From the NCBI RefSeq assembly GCF_002245655.1, contig NZ_NOIH01000003.1, positions 682,001 to 746,000 on the forward strand: a stretch of DNA of 64,000 nucleotides, read 5' to 3'. The notes beneath the pieces are model-generated. The model searched no databases. It saw only the letters and a list, made by a program, of their open reading frames with translations, and had not been told where the DNA came from. Both the position numbers and the translations under genes were made by a program. Origin of the DNA: Thauera propionica (GTDB lineage: Bacteria > Pseudomonadota > Gammaproteobacteria > Burkholderiales > Rhodocyclaceae). Shown one piece after another: positions 17,766-30,663 of this stretch (positions are counted from its first letter, which is position 1; each line of letters opens with the position of its first letter).

Positions 17766-17781
17766 TGTTCCACGTGAAACA
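17766..17781. promoter_or_regulatory. parS-like ParB-binding site
   Basis: TGTTCCACGTGAAACA matches the widely used chromosomal parS consensus TGTTNCACGTGAAACA at every position. It lies between speD and the TauE/SafE gene, about 7 kb from dnaA, within the origin-proximal zone where parS sites cluster. ParB loading here would help segregate the origin region. Confidence 0.8.
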
Positions 17782-17795
17782 CAGCGGGATCGAGA

Positions 17796-18566
17796 TCAGC
17801 GCAGGAAGGTGTCGTACGCCAGCTTTGCGATCAGAACGCTCACCACCGCAAGAAACATCTTGCGCACGAAGCCGGTTCCATGGCGCATTGCCATCCGCGA
17901 TCCGACCACCGAACCAGTCAGGTTGCACGCCGCCATCACTGCGGCGAGCTTCCACATCAGTTCGACATTTCCGGCGAAGTACGCAATCGCGGCGACGTTC
18001 GTCGCAACATTCAGGATCTTGGCAGTAACGGATGCCCGCAGGAAATCCATGCCGAGAAAGCGAATGAAGAGAAAGATCAGAAAGCTGCCCGTACCCGGCC
18101 CAAAGAAGCCGTCGTAGAAGCCGATCACCGCGCCAATCCCAACAGCGAGGCCCGCAGATCGCGCACCGTGTGCGGGCTCGGTCGAGATCGCGCCCAGATC
18201 CTTCCGCACGAATGTGTAGATCGCGACGAGGACCAGCAACATCAGGATAAGCGGGCGCAGGATCGCCGGATCCAGGAAGGCCACCGCCTTCGCGCCAAAC
18301 CACGAACCGATCAGCGCGGCCGCCGCACCGGGGCCCGCCACAGCCCAGGGAATAGCCACCCTGCGGCTGTACTGGATCGCGGCGCTCGTTGTGCCGACGA
18401 TACTCGCCAGCTTGTTCGTCCCGAAAAGCGTTGCCGGTGCGGTAGCCGGGTAGGCCGTAAAAAGCGCCGGCAACTGGATCAACCCTCCGCCACCGACGAT
18501 CGAGTCGACAAAGCCGGCGAACAGCGCAGCAATCCCTAGCGCCAGGAAAAGAAACTCGACTTCCAT
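17796..18566 (-). CDS. TauE/SafE family sulfite/anion exporter-like permease
   Basis: 256 residues, about seven to eight hydrophobic segments. The first half contains GFVDSIVGGGGLIQLPAL and the second GFYDGFFGPGTGSFLIFLF, the paired half-repeats of the TauE/SafE (DUF81, YfcA-like) family. Members move sulfite, sulfoacetate or other small anions, and the substrate here is not evident. The gene is bracketed by two parS-like sites, one 14 bases past its stop and one 7 bases before its start. Confidence 0.85.
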   Translation of the reverse strand: MEVEFLFLALGIAALFAGFVDSIVGGGGLIQLPALFTAYPATAPATLFGTNKLASIVGTTSAAIQYSRRVAIPWAVAGPGAAAALIGSWFGAKAVAFLDPAILRPLILMLLVLVAIYTFVRKDLGAISTEPAHGARSAGLAVGIGAVIGFYDGFFGPGTGSFLIFLFIRFLGMDFLRASVTAKILNVATNVAAIAYFAGNVELMWKLAAVMAACNLTGSVVGSRMAMRHGTGFVRKMFLAVVSVLIAKLAYDTFLR

Positions 18567-18572
18567 CAGGAT

Positions 18573-18588
18573 TGTTTCACGTGAAACG
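18573..18588. promoter_or_regulatory. Second parS-like ParB-binding site
   Basis: TGTTTCACGTGAAACG differs from the parS consensus TGTTTCACGTGAAACA only at the last base and keeps the 14-base palindromic core GTTTCACGTGAAAC intact. It ends directly against the tam stop codon, 792 bases from the other parS-like site. Confidence 0.78.
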
Positions 18589-19368
18589 TCAGCGCGTTCC
18601 CGAGCCGATCATGAAGAGACGTTTGAAAGGGAACAACACTTCGCCCCCTTCGCGGAGCGGATACGCGCGCAACAGCTCGTCCCCGAGCTTCGCGAGAAAA
18701 TCAGTGCACTGCCTCTCATCCAGTCGTACCAGGTAGGGCACCAGCGTCGTGCCGCGCAGCCACTCCAGCACGGCGTTCTCGCCCTGCAGTCGCTGCCAGT
18801 AAACCGTCTCCCACAGATCTACCTTGCCGAACAGCGAGGTCAGCACCGACCAGTAGCGCTCGACCGCCATCACCGATCCCATCCGTGCGCCCGCCAGGTA
18901 CGGCTCCCATCCCGCGTTGCTCGCCAGCCCGCGAATGATGCGGTGCGACGGCGCATCGAAGTTCGCCGGCATCTGCACGGCCAGCACGCCCCCGGTTGCG
19001 AAGTTCGCCGCAAGCCGAGGGAACAGGGCCTCATGGTCATCTAACCAGTGTAGCGCGGCATTGGAAAAGATCAGGTCGACAGGCGCTTCTGCCTGCCAGT
19101 CCGCGATATCCGCAGCGACCCACCTCAGATCAGGGTAGGCCGAAGCCGCACGCGCCAACATCTCGGCGGACGAATCCACCCCGGTGATCTCGGCAGCCGG
19201 CCATCGCTCGGCCAGCAGGGTCGTGACTGTCCCCGGCCCGCACCCCAGGTCAACCACGCGCCTGGGACTGTCGTGCGTGACGCGCGCGAGCAGATCAAGC
19301 GCCGGACGCAAGCGCAGATTGTCGTACTTCAGGTAGCGCTCAGGCTCCCAGCTCACTTTCAACTCCAT
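18589..19368 (-). CDS. tam: Trans-aconitate 2-methyltransferase
   Basis: 259 residues. SAM-dependent methyltransferase with motif I VVDLGCGPGTVTTLL, ITGVDSSAEML (acidic end of beta-2), and the Tam-specific segments WEPERYLKYDNLRLRPALDL and FSNAALHWLDDH. Tam methylates trans-aconitate, a spontaneous by-product that inhibits aconitase. Divergent from the flavoprotein gene at 19686. A second parS-like site abuts its 3' end. Confidence 0.9.
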   Translation of the reverse strand: MELKVSWEPERYLKYDNLRLRPALDLLARVTHDSPRRVVDLGCGPGTVTTLLAERWPAAEITGVDSSAEMLARAASAYPDLRWVAADIADWQAEAPVDLIFSNAALHWLDDHEALFPRLAANFATGGVLAVQMPANFDAPSHRIIRGLASNAGWEPYLAGARMGSVMAVERYWSVLTSLFGKVDLWETVYWQRLQGENAVLEWLRGTTLVPYLVRLDERQCTDFLAKLGDELLRAYPLREGGEVLFPFKRLFMIGSGTR

Positions 19369-19685
19369 CCAGACCGGCCACCGACTGGCAAACGCCAGGC
19401 ACCCAAACGACGCTGCGACGCACAGCCATCATGCTCCGGGCGTCCCGGCATTGTGCCAGTCGACCCACCCTCCGTCACGCCTCGCCTCGGCCGACTACTT
19501 ACGGCATCATCCCTACCGCACTGCGCCGGCCGCACGCCGGTCCAGTCCGGACCCACCATGCCGATCTTTACATCGGCGGTCCGCCTCGCCGCCTCGGGCG
19601 GCAACGAACCGGCAGGCCCTTACGCCCTGCTCATTAAGCCCCGGCGGCATCCCGCGCCGGGGCGGCTGACGAAACGGGAGCAATC
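19369..19685. promoter_or_regulatory. Divergent intergenic region tam / fccB-like, with hairpin
   Basis: 317 bases between divergent genes, so it must hold both promoters; I cannot place them with confidence. The notable element is a 9-base perfect inverted repeat, GCCCCGGCG / CGCCGGGGC (19638-19646 and 19655-19663, 8-base loop), 22 bases before the flavoprotein ATG. It is followed by the ribosome-binding site ACGGGAG. A hairpin so close to the start could affect translation or end an upstream transcript. No reading frame here looks real. Confidence 0.5.
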
Positions 19686-21062
19686 ATGACCCAGCAAACT
19701 TCACACTCGCGCCGGCGCTTTCTCGCCGCCGCCGGCGGAATCGCGGCTGCCGCCGCGGCACCCTCGCTCGCCCAAGGCGCCTCGCCTTCGGCCGACGCCA
19801 CACGCACCCTGCCCTTCCTGATCGGGCGGTCGACCGACACCCTGGCGCCCCGCGGCAAGAGCCCGCGCGTCGTCATCTGCGGCGGCGGCTGGGGCGGCGT
19901 CACCGCTGCCAAGTATCTTCGCCAGTACGCGCCCCATCTTGAAGTCGTGCTGCTCGAACGCAACCCGGTCTTCTTCTCCTGCCCGATGAGCAACAAGTGG
20001 CTGGTCGATGCGGTGGACACACAGTTCCTCACCCATGACTACCTCGGCGTTGCAGAAAAGTATGGCTACCGCTTCATCCAGACCGAGATTCTCGAAATCG
20101 AGCGCGATCGCAAGGCGGTCGTCACCGCCGCCGGCAGTGTCCCCTACGACTACCTCATCATTGCTCCGGGCATCCGCTACAACTACGAGGCGTGGTTCGC
20201 CAACGACCGGCGCATGGCCGAAGCGACGCGTGCCCGCTTCCCCGCCGCCTACATCCCCAACGCGGAACACTTCCACCTGAAGCACGCGCTACAGTCCTTC
20301 AAGGGCGGCGACCTGGTCATGACCCTGCCCCCGCCGCCACAGCGTTGCCCGCCCAGCCCCTACGAACGCGCCTGTCTGATCGCTTCGATGTTCAGGCAGA
20401 AGAAGATTCCGGGCCGCATCATCATCCTCGACCACAAGGACGGCGTGCGCCCGATCGGCCCGGGCTTCCGCGCGGCGTTCGAGGAACTCTACAAGGACAT
20501 CATCACCTACGTGCCCAACGCACACATCGAGGAGGTCGATCCCTTCGCCAAGCGCATCAAGACGGCCGCCGGTGACTTCGACTTCGATCACGCCATCCTG
20601 ATGGCTCCCCACCAGGCCGGCGACCTCGCCTGGAAGGCGGGCGTCGTGCCACAGCCCGGCTCCGGGCGTCCCGGCGGCTGGGCCGATGTCGATCCGCTGT
20701 TCCTGCACGACCGCAACGACAAGGATGTCTATGTCATCGGCGATGCGGTCGGCTTCGTGTCGCCGCAGTTCGCCTTCTACCCGAAGGCCGGGCACGTGGC
20801 CAACCGCCACGCCCGCATCGTCGCGCGCTACATTGCCGAACGCGAAGCCGGGCGCGAACCGAGCTACATCCTGCCGGACAATCTCTGCTACATGATGGTG
20901 AACACCAACCCGCAGGAAGGCATCTCGGTGCAGTTCGACTACAAGGTGAACGACCAGGGCATCATCGAACAGACCCAGTTGGACTTCAACGAGCGCTCGC
21001 CGGCCACGATTCCGGAGGACTTCAACTGGGCACGGCTGATCTACGAAGACATGTTCTCATAA
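19686..21062 (+). CDS. FccB-like sulfide dehydrogenase flavoprotein, Tat-exported
   Basis: 458 residues. Twin-arginine signal SRRRFLAAAGG at residues 8-18, then a FAD-binding Rossmann motif VVICGGGWGGVTAAKYL and the FccB-type FFSCPMSNKWLVD, a cysteine in RCPPSPYERAC, and a C-terminal flavin region with YVIGDAVGF. This matches the flavin subunit of flavocytochrome c sulfide dehydrogenase, a periplasmic enzyme oxidising sulfide and passing electrons to a cytochrome. No fccA cytochrome gene is adjacent, so the electron acceptor is unknown. A related sulfur-compound or quinone-linked role is possible. Confidence 0.82.
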   Translation: MTQQTSHSRRRFLAAAGGIAAAAAAPSLAQGASPSADATRTLPFLIGRSTDTLAPRGKSPRVVICGGGWGGVTAAKYLRQYAPHLEVVLLERNPVFFSCPMSNKWLVDAVDTQFLTHDYLGVAEKYGYRFIQTEILEIERDRKAVVTAAGSVPYDYLIIAPGIRYNYEAWFANDRRMAEATRARFPAAYIPNAEHFHLKHALQSFKGGDLVMTLPPPPQRCPPSPYERACLIASMFRQKKIPGRIIILDHKDGVRPIGPGFRAAFEELYKDIITYVPNAHIEEVDPFAKRIKTAAGDFDFDHAILMAPHQAGDLAWKAGVVPQPGSGRPGGWADVDPLFLHDRNDKDVYVIGDAVGFVSPQFAFYPKAGHVANRHARIVARYIAEREAGREPSYILPDNLCYMMVNTNPQEGISVQFDYKVNDQGIIEQTQLDFNERSPATIPEDFNWARLIYEDMFS

Positions 21063-21096
21063 GTCCACACGGCCGCAGAACGCCCCCAAAGACAAA

Positions 21097-21120
21097 GCCC
21101 GCACGCAGCGGGCGTTGTTT
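21097..21120. terminator. Bidirectional terminator between fccB-like gene and mnmE
   Basis: GCCCGC-ACGCA-GCGGGC hairpin followed by GTTGTTT on the + strand and preceded by ACAAA, which reads TTTGT on the - strand. It lies between convergent genes and can end both transcripts. Confidence 0.75.
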
Positions 21121-21153
21121 CATGTCTCGGACACTGCACGCCAGCGCGCAGCC

Positions 21154-22512
21154 TCACTTGCCGATACAGAAACGCGAGAAGATGACCCCCAACAGGTCGT
21201 CCGCAGTGAACTCGCCGGTGATCTCGCCCAGGCTTTCCTGCGCCAGCCGCAATTCCTCCGCAAACAGCTCGAGGGCCGCCGACTGCGTCGCAGCCTCATC
21301 CACGTGCGCCAGCGCTGCACGCAAGGCGTGAAGGTGCCGCTCGCGGGCCAGGATGACATCCTCGCCATGCGCGTGCCAGCCAGCGATGCGCAACAACTCC
21401 GCGCGCACCAGGTCCATGCCGTCTCCGCTTCTTGCCGACACCTGCAGGCGGACCTTCCCGCCCTCCTCGGAACGGCCCGGCACCAGGCCGCACAGGTCGA
21501 TCTTGTTGGCGACGGTGATACGCTCAGCGCCTTGCGGCAGGCGGGCATCGATTGCCTCAAGCGCGGCATCCGTGGTCGCCACGCTCGCATCAACCAGCCG
21601 CAGAATCACGTCGGCGCGCTCTATCTCACGCCAGGTGCGCTCGATGCCGATGCGCTCGACCGTGTCGGCGGTCTCGCGCAGGCCGGCGGTGTCGATGATG
21701 TGCAGCGGGATGCCCTCGATCTGGATCGTCTCGCGCAGCGCATCACGCGTCGTGCCGGCAATGTCGGTCACGATCGCACGGTCTTCGCCGGCGAGCTGAT
21801 TGAGCAGGCTGGATTTGCCGACATTGGGTTCGCCCACGAGCACCACATTAAGGCCGCTGCGCAGCAGCGCGCCCTGACGCGCGCGGTCGAGCACGCCTAC
21901 GAGGTGTTCGCGGATCTCGTCGAGCCGCGGCATCGCGCGCGCGCGCTCGAGGAACTCGATCTCCTCTTCCGGAAAGTCCAGCGTCGCCTCGACCAGCATG
22001 CGCAGGTCGATCAGCGCATCGACGATGCGACGGATCTCTTCGGAAAATCGGCCGGACAGGGAGCGGACCGCCGAACGCGCTGCCGCAGCAGTCGAAGCCT
22101 CGATGAGGTCGGCCACGCTCTCGGCCTGGGCCAGGTCCAGCTTGCCGTTCAGGAAGGCGCGGCGGGTGAACTCGCCGGGTTCGGCCAGGCGGGCGCCCAG
22201 CTCCAGACAGCGCTCGAGCAGCATCCGCATCACCACCGGGCCGCCGTGGCCCTGCAGCTCGATCACGTCCTCACCCGTAAAGGAGGCCGGGGAGGGAAAG
22301 TACAGCAGGATGCCTTCGTCGATCGCCGCACCGGCGGCGTCGAGGAAGGCGGTAAACACGGCCCGGCGCGGTAGCGGCTCCCGGCCGCAAAGCGCCGTGG
22401 CGAAATCGCTTAGACGGGGGCCCGAGACACGGACGACACCGATGCCGCCGCGGCCCGGTGCCGTCGCGACGGCAGCGATCGTGTCAGGCGCTCTTGCCGG
22501 CAGCCTTTCCAC
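21154..22512 (-). CDS. mnmE: tRNA uridine-5-carboxymethylaminomethyl modification GTPase
   Basis: 452 residues. N-terminal tetrahydrofolate-binding domain ([20 protein letters not shown]), helical domain, inserted G domain with P-loop GEPNVGKSS at about 226-234, switch DTAGLRE and NKID, and the C-terminal CIGK with its conserved cysteine. With MnmG it modifies wobble uridines. The start is a GTG at 22512, which puts 29 bases inside the 3' end of yidC. The mnmG-rsmG-parAB genes that often follow mnmE are not here. Confidence 0.96.
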   Translation of the reverse strand: MERLPARAPDTIAAVATAPGRGGIGVVRVSGPRLSDFATALCGREPLPRRAVFTAFLDAAGAAIDEGILLYFPSPASFTGEDVIELQGHGGPVVMRMLLERCLELGARLAEPGEFTRRAFLNGKLDLAQAESVADLIEASTAAAARSAVRSLSGRFSEEIRRIVDALIDLRMLVEATLDFPEEEIEFLERARAMPRLDEIREHLVGVLDRARQGALLRSGLNVVLVGEPNVGKSSLLNQLAGEDRAIVTDIAGTTRDALRETIQIEGIPLHIIDTAGLRETADTVERIGIERTWREIERADVILRLVDASVATTDAALEAIDARLPQGAERITVANKIDLCGLVPGRSEEGGKVRLQVSARSGDGMDLVRAELLRIAGWHAHGEDVILARERHLHALRAALAHVDEAATQSAALELFAEELRLAQESLGEITGEFTADDLLGVIFSRFCIGK

Positions 22513-24148
22513 TCTCGATCATCCGCGTGATCTGCCACTGCTGGGCGATCGACAGCACGTTGTTGACAACCCAGTACAGCACCAGGCCGGACGGGAACCA
22601 CAGGAACATGAAGGTGAAGATGATCGGCATCGCCATCATCACCTTGGCCTGGATCGGATCCGGCGGCGTCGGGTTCAGCTTCATCTGGATCAGCATCGAC
22701 GCGCCCATGATGACCGGCAGGATGAAGTACGGGTCCTTGGCCGAAAGATCCTGGATCCAGCCCAGCCACGGTGCGTGGCGCATCTCGACACTGCCCAGCA
22801 GCACCCAGTACAGCGCGATGAACACCGGGATCTGCACCAGGATCGGCAGGCAGCCACCGAGCGGGTTGATCTTCTCGGTGCGGTAGAGATTCATCATCTC
22901 CTGCTGCATCTTGGCCTTGTCGTTGCCGTACAGCTCCTTCATGCGCTGCAGGCGCGGGCCAAGCACGCGCATCTTGGCCATCGACTTGTAGCTCGCGGCC
23001 GACAGCGGGAAGAACACGGCCTTGATCGCCACCGTGACCAGGATGATCGCCCAGCCCCAGTTGCCGGTCAGGCTGTGGAACCACGACAGCACCCAGAACA
23101 GCGGCGCGGCGATGACCGTCAGCCAGCCGTAGTCCACCACCAGGTCGAGACCCGGGGCGATGCCTTCGAGCTTGTCCTGCTCCTGCGGACCCGCATACAG
23201 GCGCGTGCCGACGGAGGCCTCGGCGCCCGGCGCTATCGCGGCCACCGGCATGATGAGGCCTGCCGAGTACAGGTTGTTGCCCAGGGAACGGGCAAAGTAC
23301 TCGCGCTGCGTGCCCTGCTCCGGCAGCCAGGCGCTGACGAAGTAGTGCTGCACCATCGCCACCCAGCCATCACTGGCAGTCTTCACGAACTTGGCATCGC
23401 CGTCCCGGATGTCCTCGAAATGCACCTTCTGGAACTTGCCGGCATCGGTGAACACGGCCGGGCCGGTGAAGGTGGTGACGCCGAAGGCCTCGACCTGCTC
23501 GGCGGGGTTGCCGTCGCGGGTGAGCTGGAAGTAGGCGTGCGGCGTGATTGCCTGGTCGCTGCCGTTGCGGATCTCGTACGCGACGTCGATCAGGTAGCTG
23601 CCGCGCTGGAAGCTCATGACCTTGGTCACCTGCAACCCGTTCTGCTCGGGCGCCTGCAGGCGCAGCACGACACGATCCTCGCCATCCTTCAGCGACAGCT
23701 CGGAGGCAGGCAGCGTGAACAGCGTCTTGTGCGTCGGCAGCCCCTCGCCGATCAGGCCCGACTGGGCCGCGTACTGGTGGCGCGTGGTGCCGTCGTCGAG
23801 CAGCACGAAGTTGGCATCGGCCTCACCGCTGGCCCTGTGCTGCTTGAGCTCTAGGCGGACGATGTCGCCACCCAGGGCGGAGACTTCGGCGCGCAACAGG
23901 TCGGTCTCGACCACCACGCGCGGCGCGGCGGCCGTGGCCGCCTGCTCGCCAGGCACGGCGCTCTGCCCCGCCCCCAGACTGGCCGACGGCGTCGGCACCG
24001 AACCATCGGCATTGGCAGTGGCGGCAGCGCCAGCCGCTGCGGTCGCCTGCGGCGCCGGTTGCGGATTGTTGTGCTTGATCCAGCCTTCCCACAGCATCAC
24101 CAGCGAGAAGGAGAAGACCAGAAAGAGGATGAGGCGGCGTTGATCCAT
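22484..24148 (-). CDS. yidC: Membrane protein insertase YidC
   Basis: 554 residues. N-terminal anchor ([20 protein letters not shown]), Ala-rich linker, large periplasmic beta domain (about 60-330), then the conserved five-helix insertase core from about 350 with a conserved positively charged groove residue and the [18 protein letters not shown] segment. It inserts and folds inner-membrane proteins with or without SecYEG. Part of the rpmH-rnpA-yidD-yidC-mnmE operon; starts 20 bases after yidD. Confidence 0.97.
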   Translation of the reverse strand: MDQRRLILFLVFSFSLVMLWEGWIKHNNPQPAPQATAAAGAAATANADGSVPTPSASLGAGQSAVPGEQAATAAAPRVVVETDLLRAEVSALGGDIVRLELKQHRASGEADANFVLLDDGTTRHQYAAQSGLIGEGLPTHKTLFTLPASELSLKDGEDRVVLRLQAPEQNGLQVTKVMSFQRGSYLIDVAYEIRNGSDQAITPHAYFQLTRDGNPAEQVEAFGVTTFTGPAVFTDAGKFQKVHFEDIRDGDAKFVKTASDGWVAMVQHYFVSAWLPEQGTQREYFARSLGNNLYSAGLIMPVAAIAPGAEASVGTRLYAGPQEQDKLEGIAPGLDLVVDYGWLTVIAAPLFWVLSWFHSLTGNWGWAIILVTVAIKAVFFPLSAASYKSMAKMRVLGPRLQRMKELYGNDKAKMQQEMMNLYRTEKINPLGGCLPILVQIPVFIALYWVLLGSVEMRHAPWLGWIQDLSAKDPYFILPVIMGASMLIQMKLNPTPPDPIQAKVMMAMPIIFTFMFLWFPSGLVLYWVVNNVLSIAQQWQITRMIESGKAAGKSA

Positions 24149-24168
24149 CGGATTCGTTCTATCTCAGG

Positions 24169-24378
24169 TCAGGGAACGGGATCATACCCGCCCGGATTGA
24201 AAGGGTGACAACGCCCCACCCGCTTGGCCGCGAGCCAGCCGCCGCGCAACGCGCCATGGCGCTGCACCGCTTCAATCGCGTACTCGGAACAGGTCGGGTG
24301 AAAACGGCAATTGCGCCCCAGCATGGGACTGATCGCGTAGCGGTAGAAGCGCAACAGGGCGATCAAGACGGTTTTCAT
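24169..24378 (-). CDS. yidD: Membrane protein insertion efficiency factor YidD
   Basis: 69 residues, the normal size. The conserved core [22 protein letters not shown] (split here at residues 9-30) with [12 protein letters not shown], and the C-terminal [14 protein letters not shown], identify YidD, which aids YidC-dependent insertion. I start at the ATG at 24378, which overlaps the rnpA stop by four bases; the longer frame upstream is the antisense reading of rnpA. Confidence 0.95.
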   Translation of the reverse strand: MKTVLIALLRFYRYAISPMLGRNCRFHPTCSEYAIEAVQRHGALRGGWLAAKRVGRCHPFNPGGYDPVP

Positions 24379-24737
24379 TGCCGGGGCAGCCTTTGGAACA
24401 GAGCGAGCAGGTCCTGGTTCATCTCTGCGCGTGTCGCCGTGGCGACGGACGCGTGCAGGCGGACGACCATGTCGACCGCGGGCAGCGATTCGCGGTTGCG
24501 CCGAAAGCACTCGCGCGCGATGCGCTTGACCAGGTTGCGCGTGTTGGCGCGCTTGGCGAGCTTCTTGGCGACCACCACGCCGAGTCGGGCCGTATCGAGG
24601 CCGTTCGGACGGTAGTGAAGCATGTAGAAGCGGCCACGTAGGGCACGCCGAAAAGCAAAAACGGATGAATACTCATCCGTTTTGTGCAATTTGTGAGCGC
24701 TGCGGAAACTCTGGTCAGCGCTCGTGAGCTGCGTCAC
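24375..24737 (-). CDS. rnpA: Ribonuclease P protein component
   Basis: 120 residues. Binds the RnpB RNA and supports 5' processing of tRNA. The RNR signature is visible as [19 protein letters not shown], preceded by a basic N-terminal part ([20 protein letters not shown]). The start is a GTG at 24737, one base after the rpmH stop codon, consistent with tight coupling; an ATG further upstream would overlap rpmH. Both flanking genes overlap or abut it. Confidence 0.93.
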   Translation of the reverse strand: MTQLTSADQSFRSAHKLHKTDEYSSVFAFRRALRGRFYMLHYRPNGLDTARLGVVVAKKLAKRANTRNLVKRIARECFRRNRESLPAVDMVVRLHASVATATRAEMNQDLLALFQRLPRQ

Positions 24738-24738
24738 C

Positions 24739-24873
24739 TCAGACGGCGAGGCGATGACGGCCCTTGGCACGACGTGCGCGGATGACCGCACGGCCGCCAC
24801 GGGTCTTCATGCGAACCAGAAAGCCGTGGGTGCGCTTGCGACGGACAACGGAGGGCTGATAAGTGCGTTTCAT
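24739..24873 (-). CDS. rpmH: 50S ribosomal protein L34
   Basis: 44 residues, read directly from the minus strand: begins [18 protein letters not shown] and ends [11 protein letters not shown]. This is a near-consensus L34, highly basic, part of the large ribosomal subunit. It heads the rpmH-rnpA-yidD-yidC-mnmE operon and diverges from dnaA across a 279-base region. Confidence 0.97.
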   Translation of the reverse strand: MKRTYQPSVVRRKRTHGFLVRMKTRGGRAVIRARRAKGRHRLAV

Positions 24874-24906
24874 GATCGACTGCCAGTGTTAGGTCAAACG
24901 CGAGAG

Positions 24907-24962
24907 TTAAATGGATAATCCCATGTTTGTCAATAACAATTTTTGGGACACCCTGTGGATAA
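24907..24962. promoter_or_regulatory. AT-rich segment and DnaA box upstream of dnaA
   Basis: The 279 bases between rpmH and dnaA hold an AT-rich block (24907-24947) and one perfect reverse-strand DnaA box TTATCCACA (24954-24962). The divergence of rpmH and dnaA is the classic location of a bacterial origin. With only one visible perfect box it may instead be the site of dnaA autoregulation. The rest of the gap (24963-25152) is GC-rich with no clear signal. Confidence 0.6.
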
Positions 24963-25152
24963 GTCACCCCCGCGGGGTTAGAATGTCGGCTCTTTGAGCC
25001 TCGCCGTCAAGGCGGACGTCGCCAAGCCGACGTCGAGAGGCCGCCCATGCAGCACCCTCAGACAACACACACCACAAGCCGGTTCGCCGCACACCACAGC
25101 GTGTCCGCCGTGCCGCTTGAATACATTGCCGCACATTTATTCCGAAACCGCC

Positions 25153-26625
25153 GTGACCGAAGAACTCTGGCCTTTCTGCCTGTCGCGCCTTGAACAGGAG
25201 CTGCCCCAGCAGCAATACAACACCTGGATCAAGACCCTGCGGGCCGAAGCCGGCGAGGATGGCACGTTCCGGCTGATCGCCCCCAATCGCTTCGTCCTGC
25301 AGTGGGTTCGCGAGCGCTACCTGAGCCGCATCCACGAACTGGGCGAGACGTTTACCGGCGGGCCGCTGCAGATCGAACTGCAACTGCCGCCCGTCAGCGC
25401 CACGCGCGCCAGCCGTCCGGCCACGGCCGCCCCTGCGGCCGCTGCCACGCCTGCACACACCGCACCGAGTGCGCCCGACGCTGCCGAACCGCCGGCTGCC
25501 GTTGAAACCGCGGCGCAGCCGCACGCCGCCCGCGCCCCGGCCGTCGTCACCCGCCGCGAATCAGAGCCCGCCGCGGCCGCGTCCGGTCTCGAACTGGCCT
25601 ACGAAAAGACCCGCCTCAACCCCGACTTCACCTTCGACACTCTGGTCACCGGTCGCGCCAACGACCTCGCCCGCGCGGCCGCCATGCAGGTGGCGCAGAA
25701 TCCGGGCACCTCGTACAACCCGCTGTTTGTCTACGGCGGCGTCGGCCTCGGCAAGACCCACCTGGTGCACGCCATCGGCAACGCGGTCTTCAAGCACAAC
25801 CCGCGCGCAGTGGTGCGCTACGTGCACGTCGAGGACTACTACGCTGACGTCGTGCGCGCCTATCAGCAGAAGAGTTTCGACGCGTTCAAGCGCTACTACC
25901 GCTCGCTCGACATGCTGATCATCGACGACATCCAGTTCTTCAATAACAAGAACCGGACGCAGGAAGAGTTCTTCCACGCCTTCAACGCACTCACCGAAGC
26001 GCGCAAGCAGATCGTCATCACCTGCGACACCTATCCCAAGGACATCCAGGGCCTGGAAGACCGCCTGATCTCGCGCTTCGACTGGGGCCTGACCGTGCAG
26101 ATCGAGCCGCCCGAGCTCGAGATGCGCGTCGCCATCCTCAAGAAGAAGGCCGAGGCGCTGCGCGTTCTGGTCGATGACGACGTCGCCTTCCTGATCGCCA
26201 AGAACCTGCGCTCGAACGTGCGCGAACTCGAAGGCGCGCTCAACAAGGTCGTTGCCTACGCTCGCTTCCACGGCCGCCAGATCGGTCTCGAGGTGGCCAA
26301 GGAGGCGCTCAAGGACTTGCTGCACGCGCACAACCGCCAGCTGTCGATCGAGCACATCCAGAAAACCGTGGCCGACTACTACAAGATCAAGGTCGCGGAC
26401 ATGCATTCCAAGAAGCGCACGCGCGTCATCGCACGTCCGCGCCAGGTGGCGATGTGGCTGGCCAAGGAACTCACGCCGATGTCGCTGCCGGCCATCGGCG
26501 AAGCCTTCGGCGGCCGCGACCATACCACTGTCCTGCACGCCTGCCGTACCATCACCGAGCTGCGCCTCGGCGACCACCAGCTCAACCACGACGTCCACGT
26601 GCTCACCCAGGTCCTGCGGGGCTGA
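25153..26625 (+). CDS. dnaA: Chromosomal replication initiator protein DnaA
   Basis: 490 residues. Domain I (residues 1-80, [19 protein letters not shown]), an unusually Ala/Pro-rich domain II linker (about 85-142), the AAA+ domain with Walker [10 protein letters not shown] (195-203) and Walker B LIIDDIQF, and domain IV with the DNA-binding signature [19 protein letters not shown] chose the GTG at 25153 because it gives the conserved N-terminus (TEELWPFCL); the frame is open to an ATG at 24994 but that part is not conserved. First gene of dnaA-dnaN-gyrB. Confidence 0.96.
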   Translation: MTEELWPFCLSRLEQELPQQQYNTWIKTLRAEAGEDGTFRLIAPNRFVLQWVRERYLSRIHELGETFTGGPLQIELQLPPVSATRASRPATAAPAAAATPAHTAPSAPDAAEPPAAVETAAQPHAARAPAVVTRRESEPAAAASGLELAYEKTRLNPDFTFDTLVTGRANDLARAAAMQVAQNPGTSYNPLFVYGGVGLGKTHLVHAIGNAVFKHNPRAVVRYVHVEDYYADVVRAYQQKSFDAFKRYYRSLDMLIIDDIQFFNNKNRTQEEFFHAFNALTEARKQIVITCDTYPKDIQGLEDRLISRFDWGLTVQIEPPELEMRVAILKKKAEALRVLVDDDVAFLIAKNLRSNVRELEGALNKVVAYARFHGRQIGLEVAKEALKDLLHAHNRQLSIEHIQKTVADYYKIKVADMHSKKRTRVIARPRQVAMWLAKELTPMSLPAIGEAFGGRDHTTVLHACRTITELRLGDHQLNHDVHVLTQVLRG

Positions 26626-26674
26626 GCCAGACCAATCCTTCGATCAACCCAACGACCTGATCTGACCTGACGCC

Positions 26675-30341
<3,667 letters not shown>

Positions 30342-30402
30342 GCTGTTGTAGCAGCGACCACAAACTGGCAAATGGCTAGCCAATTTTTGGCAGACGGCCA
30401 GC

Positions 30403-30439
30403 AAAGGGCGGGCGAATCCGGCAGGGTTCCCCGCCCTTT
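30403..30439 (+). terminator. Probable gyrB terminator
   Basis: Ten-base perfect inverted repeat AAAGGGCGGG / CCCGCCCTTT with a 17-base loop, 60 bases after gyrB, ending in a short TTT. The 322-base gap to the next gene (30342-30663) otherwise holds only an unconvincing 75-residue minus-strand frame with one CxxC. Confidence 0.65.
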
Positions 30440-30663
30440 CTACATCCGACTCATCCTACGAATGACTGGTTCGAGGGGTCGCGACGGTTCTGCCTTCAAA
30501 CCAGAAATGGATACAAGCCAGCCCCTCAGTTTCGCGCACCAATCACGACGATCATTCGGATGCATTCCGCACCAGCCACAGTTCCAGCGCTTGGCGTGCG
30601 GGCGCCTGATCTCATGGGCGCGCTGGAGCACGAGTTCTATGCGCTGCGCCCCACGCCCAAACC

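Noticed and set aside
19369-19685. Several short frames of 60-80 codons in the tam/flavoprotein gap
   Set aside because: They overlap each other on both strands, show no similarity, and sit where promoters are expected.
24994-25152. N-terminal extension of dnaA by 53 codons
   Set aside because: The extension is low-complexity and unlike any DnaA N-terminus; the GTG at 25153 gives the conserved start.
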